This document shows, piece after piece, positions 28,304-35,878 of a stretch of 64,000 nt of DNA (position 1 is the stretch's first letter; every line of letters begins with the position of its first letter). Under the pieces are notes generated by a model, which was not told the origin of the DNA, searched no databases, and saw nothing but the letters and a program-made list of their open reading frames with translations. This DNA is from Streptomyces sp. TLI_235 (GTDB lineage Bacteria > Actinomycetota > Actinomycetes > Streptomycetales > Streptomycetaceae), in contig NSGV01000002.1 of NCBI GenBank assembly GCA_002300355.1, positions 1,488,001-1,552,000 on the forward strand, given 5' to 3'. A program made the position numbers and the translations under genes.

Positions 28304-28343
28304 CTTGACAAGGAACGCCGGGCGGCCGAAGAGTGGGCCACGT

Positions 28344-28359
28344 AAAACGAACGATCCTT
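28344..28359. promoter_or_regulatory. TetR operator-like site 2
   Basis: AAAACGAACGATCCTT matches site 1 in 13 of 16 positions and lies 22 bp before the start of the divergent membrane-protein gene. A paired site suggests control of both directions. Confidence 0.5.
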
Positions 28360-28381
28360 CTCTTTGAATCGAGGGGCAGCC

Positions 28382-29395
28382 ATGTCCGCCTCCCCCGAAT
28401 CCGTACCCGCCCCCCGCCGTGTGCTGGCCGTCTGGGTGCTCATCCCCGCCCTGGTCGCGCTGGCACTGTGGGCGTTCGCCTGGCCAGCCGCCCGGCTCGC
28501 CCCGCGCCACCTGCCGATCGGCACGGCCGGTCCGGCCGCCGCCACCGCCGCGCTCGACCGGCAGCTCGCCGCGCACCCCGGCGCCTTCGAGGTGCACCAC
28601 TACCCGGACGGGTCCGCCGCCCGGCAGGCCGTCCTGGACCGCGAGGTCTACGGCGCCCTGGTGGCCGGGTCCGGCGGCCCCGAACTGCTCACCGCCTCGG
28701 CGGCCGGCCCGACCGTCGCCCAGCTGCTGCGGTCGGCCGCCGAGTCCGGCGCCCCCGCGGGCAGCACCGTCCGGGTCACCGACGTGGTGCCCGCCCCGGC
28801 CACCGACCCCCGCGGGGCGGTCTTCGGCGCCGGGCTGCTGCCGCTGGTCCTCGCCGGGGTCGCGGCGGGTGCCGCCGTCACCCTGCTCCGGCTGCGCGGG
28901 GCCCGGGCAATCGCGGCCCTCGTCGGCGCCGCCCTGCTCGCCGGCCTGCTCGGTGCGCTCATCGCCCACAGCTGGCTGGGCGCCCTCACCGGACCCTGGT
29001 GGGCGGAAGCCGGGGTGATCGCCCTGACGCCCCTCGCGGTCGGCGCCTCGGTCGCCGGGACGGCCGCCCTGCTCGGCACACCCGGCATCGGCCTGACCGC
29101 GCTGCTGATGGTGCTGATCGGCAACGCCTTCTCCGGTGTGGCCTCCGCACCCGAGCTGCTCCCCGCCCCGGCCGGCGTCCTGGGGCAGCAGCTGCCCCCG
29201 GGCGCGGCCGGGACCCTGCTGCGGTCGGTGTCCTACTTCGACGGCGCCGGCGCGGGCGGCCCGCTGCTGACCCTGGCCCTCTGGGCCGGGCTGGGCCTCG
29301 CCGTCCTCGGCCTGACCGCCGCCCGCCGGCGCACCGACCGCCCCGCCGAACCCGTCCTGACCGTCGTCCCGGACACCACCGCCGCCACCGCCTGA
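28382..29395 (+). CDS. YhgE/ABC-2-like membrane protein under TetR control
   Basis: A 337-residue membrane protein: one N-terminal helix (VLAVWVLIPALVALALWAF), an extracellular domain of about 100 residues, then five helices. This layout resembles YhgE/Pip and ABC-2 permease-type exporters without an ATPase. ATG 28382 follows GAGGGG; TTG 28364 would add six residues. Its divergent TetR partner and the operator pair suggest an inducible efflux or stress function. No specific substrate can be named. Confidence 0.72.
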   Translation: MSASPESVPAPRRVLAVWVLIPALVALALWAFAWPAARLAPRHLPIGTAGPAAATAALDRQLAAHPGAFEVHHYPDGSAARQAVLDREVYGALVAGSGGPELLTASAAGPTVAQLLRSAAESGAPAGSTVRVTDVVPAPATDPRGAVFGAGLLPLVLAGVAAGAAVTLLRLRGARAIAALVGAALLAGLLGALIAHSWLGALTGPWWAEAGVIALTPLAVGASVAGTAALLGTPGIGLTALLMVLIGNAFSGVASAPELLPAPAGVLGQQLPPGAAGTLLRSVSYFDGAGAGGPLLTLALWAGLGLAVLGLTAARRRTDRPAEPVLTVVPDTTAATA

Positions 29396-29420
29396 CGGGC
29401 TCGGGCACCCGGGGCCGGCG

Positions 29421-30455
29421 TCAGATCCGGCGCAGGGTGAAGGTGTCGACGGGCGTGCCGGCGAAGAGCAGGTCGGCGCGGCCGTCGAGGAGGTACACGC
29501 TGCCGCCCGGGCCGGGGGTGAGCACGGTGGGGGCCGGGTCGGTCAGCGGGCGGACGGAGGCGCGGGCGGTGCGCCAGCCGTCGGTGGAGCGGAGGTCGAC
29601 CCTGGTGGTGGCGCCGCTGCCGCCGAGGTGGTTGGTGATGCCGCGCAGGGTGCCGTCGGGGTCGGCGAGCAGGCCGTCGACGCCGGTGAGGGCCCCGTCC
29701 GGGCCGCTGACGGTGGTGCGGGAGAGCTGCCGCGGGTGGTCGATCGGCACCCGCCAGAGCGTGCCGTCGTCGTACTTGCCGACGAGCAGGGTGCGGCCCT
29801 GCCGGACGATGCCGTTGAGGCCGAAGGCGCCCTGCGGGGCGGCGAGCCGCCCGTCGCGGACGAGGATGCCCGCGGAGCCGTCGGGGGCGACCCGGTAGAC
29901 GATCGGGGCGAAGGAGTCGGTGACGTACGCGGTGCCGTCCGGGCCGATCGCGAGGTCGTTGGCGAAGTGCGGTCCGCCGTCGCCGGCCACCGCGGCGAGG
30001 TCGGTGTAGAAGAGGCGCCGCCCGGTGGCGAGGTCGTAGGCGCCGATGCCGGCGATCCGTCCGGAGCCGGCCGGGTCGGTGCGCACCGAGACACCGGGGT
30101 CGCCGTTGGCGACCAGGAGCCGGCCGCGGGCGGCGTCGACGTGGATGCCGACGGTGGAGACCAGCACCGCCGGGTCGTCGACCAGCGGCGTGACGGTGCC
30201 GTCGGGGCTGACGGCGGAGACGGTGCCGTGGCGGAGCGAACCGACCAGGAAGCGCCGGTGAGCCGGGTCCCAGGTGGCGCCCTCGGGGTGCAGGGTGTCG
30301 GCGTGGCCGGTGATCACGGCGGGCCGGCCGTAGCCGGCGGGCACCGCTGCCGCCGTGTGGGCGGCGGGCGCGGCGGCGGCCGGGAGGGCCGGTACGGCGG
30401 CCAGGGTCGTGGCGAGGGCGGTGAGCAGCAGGACGCTGCGTGCGCGGCGGTTCAT
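29421..30455 (-). CDS. Secreted SMP-30/NHL-type beta-propeller protein
   Basis: Exported protein of 344 residues with a signal peptide (MNRRARSVLLLTALATTLAA, cleaved after an Ala-rich stretch). It carries repeated propeller blades: HPEGATWDPAHRRFLVGS, GIHVDAARGRLLVANG, FANDLAIGPDGTAYVTDS and GLLADPDGTLRGI. The pattern fits SMP-30/gluconolactonase-like or NHL propellers, which bind sugars, lactones or metal. It is divergent from an XRE-type regulator that may control it. Enzyme activity is not certain. Confidence 0.75.
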   Translation of the reverse strand: MNRRARSVLLLTALATTLAAVPALPAAAAPAAHTAAAVPAGYGRPAVITGHADTLHPEGATWDPAHRRFLVGSLRHGTVSAVSPDGTVTPLVDDPAVLVSTVGIHVDAARGRLLVANGDPGVSVRTDPAGSGRIAGIGAYDLATGRRLFYTDLAAVAGDGGPHFANDLAIGPDGTAYVTDSFAPIVYRVAPDGSAGILVRDGRLAAPQGAFGLNGIVRQGRTLLVGKYDDGTLWRVPIDHPRQLSRTTVSGPDGALTGVDGLLADPDGTLRGITNHLGGSGATTRVDLRSTDGWRTARASVRPLTDPAPTVLTPGPGGSVYLLDGRADLLFAGTPVDTFTLRRI

Positions 30456-30534
30456 CTGGTTTCCCGTCAGGAGTGCTTCGTCGGACGGCTTCCAGCCTCG
30501 CGGCCGGTGGGGCGGCGCAGCAGTGCGTGGCGAT

Positions 30535-30555
30535 ACTGGTAGTCGGGCTACCAGT
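30535..30555. promoter_or_regulatory. Inverted-repeat operator between propeller gene and XRE regulator
   Basis: ACTGGTAG (30535-30542) and CTACCAGT (30548-30555), a perfect 8-bp inverted repeat with a 5-base spacer, in the divergent promoter region just before the regulator ribosome site. It is a likely binding site for the regulator. Confidence 0.6.
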
Positions 30556-30572
30556 CACCAGGGGGAGGGGCC

Positions 30573-31436
30573 ATGGCCGATCGGGATGTGCGCAGGCAGG
30601 CGCTGTCGAATTTCCTGCGGACCCGCAGGGCCGCGCTGACGCCGGCGGATGTGGGGATGGCACCGGGGGTGCGGCGGCGCACGCCGGGGCTGCGCCGGGA
30701 GGAGGTGGCGATCCTCGCCGGGGTGGGGGTGACCTGGTACACGTGGCTGGAGCAGGGCCGGGAGATCAATCCGTCGCCGGAGGTGCTGGCGAGTCTGGCG
30801 CGGACGCTGCGGCTGGACGCGGCGGAGTCGGCGTACCTGTTCCGGCTGGCGGGTGCGGCGCCGCAGCCCGGCGGGTATGCCGAGGAGCCGTCGGCGGGTG
30901 TGCCGGCGGCGCTGCGGCGGTTGCTGGACGCCCAGGCGCCCGCCCCGGCGTTCCTGACGGACGCGGACTGGGACGTGCGGGCGTGGAACACGCCGGCCGA
31001 GGCGATGTTCGAGTTCGCCGGGATGGCGCCGGAGGACCGCAATCTGGCCTGGATGGTCTTCGCGGACCGGCGGATCCGGGAGCGCACGGTGGACTGGGAG
31101 CGGCATGCGCGGCGCACCCTGGCGGAGCTGCGGGCCGCGTACGGCGAGCGGGGCGGCGCGGGATCGCCGCGGGCGCGGCAGCTGGCGGCGGTGATCGCCC
31201 GGCTGCGGGCGTCCTTCCCGGAGGCGGACCGCTGGCTGGACGAGCACCGGGTGAGCGAGCGGGCGGGCACCGAGAAGGTGGTGCAGCACGAGACGGTGGG
31301 CCTGCTGCGGCTGGACCAGGTGGTGCTGAGCGCCCCGGGCGGGCTGCAGCTGGTGGTGGTCGCGCCGCGCGACGAGGAGACCGGCGAGCGCCTGCGGCGG
31401 CTCGTCCCGGACTCCTCGCCGGCGGTGACGGTCTGA
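30573..31436 (+). CDS. XRE-family regulator with MmyB-like ligand domain
   Basis: A 287-residue regulator. The N-terminal HTH (RRRTPGLRREEVAILAGVGVTWYTWLEQGR) and the C-terminal PAS-like MmyB domain (AFLTDADWDVRAWNTPAEAMF; HPVVGLLRLD-type end seen as HETVGLLRLDQV) match the large actinobacterial family that usually controls a divergent gene. ATG 30573 follows GGGGGAGGGG. The divergent partner here is the secreted propeller gene, whereas short-chain dehydrogenases are more common partners. Confidence 0.88.
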   Translation: MADRDVRRQALSNFLRTRRAALTPADVGMAPGVRRRTPGLRREEVAILAGVGVTWYTWLEQGREINPSPEVLASLARTLRLDAAESAYLFRLAGAAPQPGGYAEEPSAGVPAALRRLLDAQAPAPAFLTDADWDVRAWNTPAEAMFEFAGMAPEDRNLAWMVFADRRIRERTVDWERHARRTLAELRAAYGERGGAGSPRARQLAAVIARLRASFPEADRWLDEHRVSERAGTEKVVQHETVGLLRLDQVVLSAPGGLQLVVVAPRDEETGERLRRLVPDSSPAVTV

Positions 31437-31443
31437 CCGTGGG

Positions 31444-32040
31444 TCAGTAAGGGCGCGCGGCCGCGGCGAGTTCGTCGGCCGTGGCGGGCAGCGGTGTGGT
31501 GACGGCGGCCCAGGAGCGGTCGGCGAAGTGCAGGTCGACCCGGCCGCGCTGGAGGACGCCGGTGGGGTTGCGGTGCAGCGCCGCAGCCTGCCTGGGTGCC
31601 TCCCAGTGCAGGGCGTACTGCTCCTTGAGCTGCCACAGCTTGGAGCGGTCGACGACCACGAGGTGGCGCCGGTCGGTGACGGCGAAGGTGCTGACGGAGC
31701 TGGCGCTGTCGTCGCGCATCCGGCGGACGAACCGGCCTGCCTCGCTGTGCCAGCCGCCGGCCATGCCCTGGCCGTGCCAGACCGAGTCCGGCACGGCGTC
31801 CATCATCCGGTCCTCGACCGCGCCGACGGCGGCGCCGACCGGGTTGACGGCGGCGTAGGCGCGGCGCAGCACGTTGAAGGGCTTGCCGAGCTTCTGCTCG
31901 AGCTCGCTCGGCTGCCGCTGCACCTGGAGTTCGGCGGGTGTCGGCGGGATGCCGGGGGCGAGGCTGACGGACGCGGCGGCGAGGAGTTGCTCGCCCGGCT
32001 GCAGGAAGGGCGTGACGATGTCGCGGTCGCGGTTGAGCAC
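31444..32040 (-). CDS. Hypothetical protein of a type VII-like operon
   Basis: A 198-residue protein, soluble by appearance, third gene of the operon. It opens MLNRDRDIVTPFLQPGEQLLAAA; the second half (FAVTDRRHLVVVDRSKLWQLKEQYALHWEAPR) resembles PH-like or bacterial SHOCT-adjacent sensor folds, but I cannot assign a family. It starts 12 bp after the WXG-type gene. A chaperone or immunity-type role for the exported protein upstream is possible, without direct support. Confidence 0.65.
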   Translation of the reverse strand: MLNRDRDIVTPFLQPGEQLLAAASVSLAPGIPPTPAELQVQRQPSELEQKLGKPFNVLRRAYAAVNPVGAAVGAVEDRMMDAVPDSVWHGQGMAGGWHSEAGRFVRRMRDDSASSVSTFAVTDRRHLVVVDRSKLWQLKEQYALHWEAPRQAAALHRNPTGVLQRGRVDLHFADRSWAAVTTPLPATADELAAAARPY

Positions 32041-32052
32041 GGTGTCCTCCTG

Positions 32053-32988
32053 TCAGCCGAAGGCCGAATCGAAGCGGCGCTTGCGTTCCTCCGCGCTGAG
32101 CTCCGGCTCCTGGCGGGGCTGGGCGATGCCGGTGTGCTCGCGGGCGGCGGTGGAGGGGTGGGGGTTGCCGGCGATCCGGTCGTCGATCTCGTCGGCGAGG
32201 ATGCCGGCGCCGGACTGTACGGCCTGCTGGACGGTCTGGCCGACCGGGTCGCCGGTGAGGCCGATGCCGTGCAGGGCGGCCTTGCCGATCATCTTGGTGC
32301 CCTTCTTGGCGAGGTACGCCGGGACATCGATCGGCTTGTTCCAGGTCCAGGGCTTCTTGGGGTTGAGGTGGGGGCGCTTGGAGACCGCCTTGAGGGCCTT
32401 CATCGCCTCCTCGATCTTCTTGAGGGCGCGGGCCAGCTTGGCGACCAGGTTGGCGATCCGGGCGCTGGCGATCGTGCCCTCGGCGGCGGCCGCGGCGGCC
32501 TCGGCGGCGAGCGAGATGCCCGCGGTGACGACGCTGAAGGCGAGCGAGGCGGCGAAGGTGATGATGGCCCACTCGATGAGCTCGCGGATGACCGTCTCTA
32601 CGAGGTCCTGGGCCATCCGGCTCTCGGCGGCGGCCTCGTCGAGGAGTTCGGCGGTGGCGTCCATGTCGTCCGCCTCGGCCTCCAGGGCCGTCTCGTACTC
32701 GGCGAGTTCCTGGAGGAACTTCTCGGCGGCCTCGCCCTGCCAGTCGTGGGCGAGGGCGGCGCGGTCGCGGCGCTGGTCGGCGACGACCTCGCGCAGTTCG
32801 CCGGCCTGGCGGCGCCACAGCTCGGCGGCGGCTTCGAGGCCCTCGGGGTCGCCGGTGACGAACTCCAGAGGCTCGGCAAGGGGTTCGACGATGGGGCGCA
32901 TGATCTCGTCGACCACGCTGCCGAACGGGCTCATCCACTGGTTGATCTTGGTGTAGGCGTCGACGGCGCCGGAGACGGGTCCGCTCAT
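32053..32988 (-). CDS. WXG100-like protein with long C-terminal region
   Basis: A 311-residue protein. Residues about 55-130 form a helical hairpin with the WXG motif in the turn (HDWQGEAAEKF), as in type VII secretion substrates. Hydrophobic Ala-rich helices follow (IITFAASLAFSVVTAGISLAAEA), then a basic segment (KKPWTWNKPIDVPAYLAKKGTK) and a C-terminal tail. ATG 32988 is chosen for GGGGG upstream; GTG 32991 is possible. The start overlaps the stop of the EspC-like gene. It could be an exported effector or pore-like protein; no toxin motif is clear. Confidence 0.7.
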   Translation of the reverse strand: MSGPVSGAVDAYTKINQWMSPFGSVVDEIMRPIVEPLAEPLEFVTGDPEGLEAAAELWRRQAGELREVVADQRRDRAALAHDWQGEAAEKFLQELAEYETALEAEADDMDATAELLDEAAAESRMAQDLVETVIRELIEWAIITFAASLAFSVVTAGISLAAEAAAAAAEGTIASARIANLVAKLARALKKIEEAMKALKAVSKRPHLNPKKPWTWNKPIDVPAYLAKKGTKMIGKAALHGIGLTGDPVGQTVQQAVQSGAGILADEIDDRIAGNPHPSTAAREHTGIAQPRQEPELSAEERKRRFDSAFG

Positions 32989-33308
32989 CACAGCCCCCTG
33001 GCGATCGCGTGGAGGGAGTCCGCGGTGGCGGCCTCGGCCTGCTCGTAGTTGCGGGCGACGCCCTGGACGTGCTCGTCGATCCGGGCCATGGTGTCGGCGG
33101 CCGAACCGAGGTTCTCGACGGCGGCGTCGGCGCGCTCGGCGTAGTCGCGGCCGGTCTGCTCGGCCTCGGGCAGTTTGCCGAAGGCCCCGGCCGACAGCTG
33201 GTGGGCGCCGAGTTCGGCGCGGATGGCGCGCAGCTTCTCCGAACGGTCCGCGGAGGTACGGGCGAATCGCCGCAGTGCCTCCGGATCGACGCGGTACTCC
33301 CCTGACAC
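32988..33308 (-). CDS. EspC-like type VII secretion-associated protein
   Basis: A 106-residue helical-hairpin protein beginning VSGEYRVDPEALRRFARTSADR, with a partner helix at IDEHVQGVARNYEQAEAATADSL. This looks like the ESX EspC/WXG100 class (small, signal-less, secreted as dimers). GTG 33308 follows GGAGG eight bases upstream; longer upstream frames show no family likeness. First gene of a three-gene operon; the next gene overlaps its stop. Confidence 0.7.
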   Translation of the reverse strand: MSGEYRVDPEALRRFARTSADRSEKLRAIRAELGAHQLSAGAFGKLPEAEQTGRDYAERADAAVENLGSAADTMARIDEHVQGVARNYEQAEAATADSLHAIARGL

Positions 33309-33486
33309 GATGTGTCCTCCCCCGTGCAGTGCGCCCAGGACGGCGCGGAATTGACGGAACCTCTTGTTCAGGTCATGGAATGCCCATGAGCGAACAAAGA
33401 AGCTAACACACCTGGTCGCACCAGGTCCGGAGGGCGATGTGAGGGTTCGTCGGCGATCCGGCGGGCCCGACCGACCGCAGGCGTGC

Positions 33487-33523
33487 CGAAGGGGCGCCAC
33501 CCGGTGCGGGCGGCGCCCCTTCG
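33487..33523. terminator. Terminator between DEAD helicase and the type VII-like operon
   Basis: A perfect 12-bp stem CGAAGGGGCGCC (33487-33498) with its complement at 33512-33523. It lies 10 bp after the helicase stop on the minus strand. Confidence 0.75.
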
Positions 33524-33532
33524 GACGGCCGG

Positions 33533-35211
33533 TCAGCTGTAGTCGTGGCGCTGGCGGCCGGTGCCGTAGTTGCCGCCGCTGCGCGAGCCCGAGCCGGGCT
33601 TGCTCCGGCCGGAGGAGCGGCCGATGAAGCCGGCCGCGGTGCGGCCGCTGCCGCTGCCACCGCCGGTGCCACCGCCGAGGCGCTGCTTGGGGCGCGGCTG
33701 GCGGGCGTTGCCGTTGGCGTCGACGTCCTTGGGCAGCCCGGAGCGCTTGCCGGGGCGGCGGCGCGGCGCACCGGAGCGGCCGGCCTTCTCGCCGCCCTGC
33801 CCGGCGGCGGGCGCGGCGGCGTCCGCGGACTGCTCGGCGACCACGATGGTGACCGGCGTACCGGTGGGGGTGCGGGCGCCGGTGATGCGGTTCAGCTCGA
33901 CGTCGTCCGGGCGGACCTTGGTGACGGTGGGCCGGATGCCGGCGGTGCCCATCAGCCGGTTGACCTCGCGGCGCTGCTCGGGCAGCACGAGGGTGACCAC
34001 GGTGCCGGACTCGCCGGCGCGGGCGGTGCGGCCGCCGCGGTGCAGGTAGTCCTTGTGGTCGATCGGCGGGTCGACGTTGACGACGAGGTCGAGGCCGTCG
34101 ATGTGGATGCCGCGGGCGGCGACGTTGGTGGCGATCAGCGCGGTGACCCGGCCGTCGCGGAACTGGTCGAGCACCCGGTTGCGCTGCGGCTGGGACTTGC
34201 CGCCGTGCAGGGCCGCGGCCCGCACGCCGTTCGCGAGCAGCTGCTTGGCGAGCCGGTCGGCGCCGTGCTTGGTGTGCACGAACATGATGACCCGGCCCTC
34301 GCGGGAGGCGATGTGCGCGGTCGTGGCGGCCTTGTCGGCGGGGTCGAGCTGCAGGACGTGGTGGTCCATGGTGCTGACCGCGCCGGCCGACGGGTCGACG
34401 GAGTGGGTGACCGGGTCGTCGAGGAAGCGGCGGACGAGCCGGTCGATGTTGCGGTCGAGGGTGGCGGAGAACAGCATCCGCTGGCCGCCCTCGGCGACCT
34501 GCTCGAGTAGCTTGCTGACCTGCGGCAGGAAGCCCATGTCGGCCATCTGGTCGGCCTCGTCGAGGACGGTGATCGCGACGTCGGCGAGGTTCACGTCCTG
34601 CCGGTTGATCAGGTCGTCCAGCCGGCCGGGGGTGGCGACGAGGACCTCGACGCCGCGGCGCACCTGGTTGGCCTGCCGGCCGATCGGCATGCCGCCGACG
34701 ACGGTGCCGATCCGCAGCTGCAGTGCCTGCGCGTACGGGGCGAGCGCGTCGGTGACCTGCTGGGCGAGCTCGCGGGTGGGCACCAGGACGAGGGCGAGCG
34801 GGCGACGGGCGTCGGCCCGCTTGCCGGCGGTGCGGGCGAGCAGCGAGAGGCCGAAGGCGAGGGTCTTGCCGGAGCCGGTGCGGCCGCGGCCGAGCACGTC
34901 GCGGCCGGCCAGCGCGTCCGGCAGGGTCGCGGACTGGATCGGGAAGGGCTCGGTGACGCCCTCCCGGGTCAGCGCGGTGAGCAGCGCCTTCGGCATGTCG
35001 AGCTCGGCGAAGGTGGCCGCCGGCGGGCGGGCCGGGGTGCCCTCGACGACGGTGAAGTCCTGCGCCTCGGCGGGCGCGGGGCGCGCGGTGCGGGGGGCGC
35101 GCTGGACGCGGCGCTCGCCGCCGCTGCCGCGGGGCCGGTGCCGCGCTGCGGGCGGCCGGCGCCGGGGGCCCGGCGGGAGGTACCGCGCTGCGGGCGTGAC
35201 TGATCGGTCAT
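33533..35211 (-). CDS. DEAD-box RNA helicase (apparent N-terminal frameshift)
   Basis: ATP-dependent RNA helicase with all core motifs: Q-motif region FAELDMPKALL..FPIQSATLP, Walker A RGRTGSGKT, PTRELA, TPGRL, VLDEADQM, SATLDR, and HRGGRTARAG in the second domain. A Gly/Ser/Arg-rich RNA-binding tail follows. The natural start appears to be ATG 35211 (MTDQSRPQRGTSRRAPG, with GGACGGAG upstream), but that frame differs from the helicase core. Restoring one base in the GGCCCCGCGG run at about 35130-35140 would give GTGPRGSGGERRVQRAP and join them. The only start in the core frame is a distant TTG without family likeness. Sequence error is the simplest reading. Confidence 0.85.
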
Positions 35212-35322
35212 ACTGCTCCGTCCTGATCGGCCGGCGGGCACGTCGATGCGTGCGCCCGGACCTTGCGGGTCGGCCGTCAGGAGTGGATGCAGGACCGCCC
35301 CGGCCGTTCGGCGGCAATGGGC

Positions 35323-35352
35323 GAGGGCCCGCACCCGCAGGTGCGGACCCTC
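35323..35352 (-). terminator. Terminator after the cold-shock gene
   Basis: GAGGGCCCGCACC (35323-35335) pairs with GGTGCGGACCCTC (35340-35352) with one G-U type mismatch and a 4-base loop, 29 bp beyond the cold-shock gene stop. Confidence 0.7.
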
Positions 35353-35380
35353 ACTCGTTTCACGCGTGAGTCGGCTCGAC

Positions 35381-35797
<417 letters not shown>

Positions 35798-35827
35798 TCA
35801 CATCGCGGGCGCCCCGGGATTGAACGG

Positions 35828-35873
35828 CCCGCGGACGGGGCATACCGGGTCGCTCCCGAGCCCCGTCCGCGGG
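35828..35873 (-). terminator. Terminator after the first MMPL gene
   Basis: A perfect 14-bp stem CCCGCGGACGGGGC (35828-35841) with its complement at 35860-35873 and an inner CGGG/CCCG pairing. It lies just beyond the stop of the minus-strand MMPL gene. Confidence 0.78.
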
Positions 35874-35878
35874 TTCCG

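Noticed and set aside
35212-35317. TTG start for the DEAD-box helicase at 35317
   Set aside because: It is the only start in the core frame, but its extension has no family likeness, while ATG 35211 in another frame does; a frameshift explains this better.
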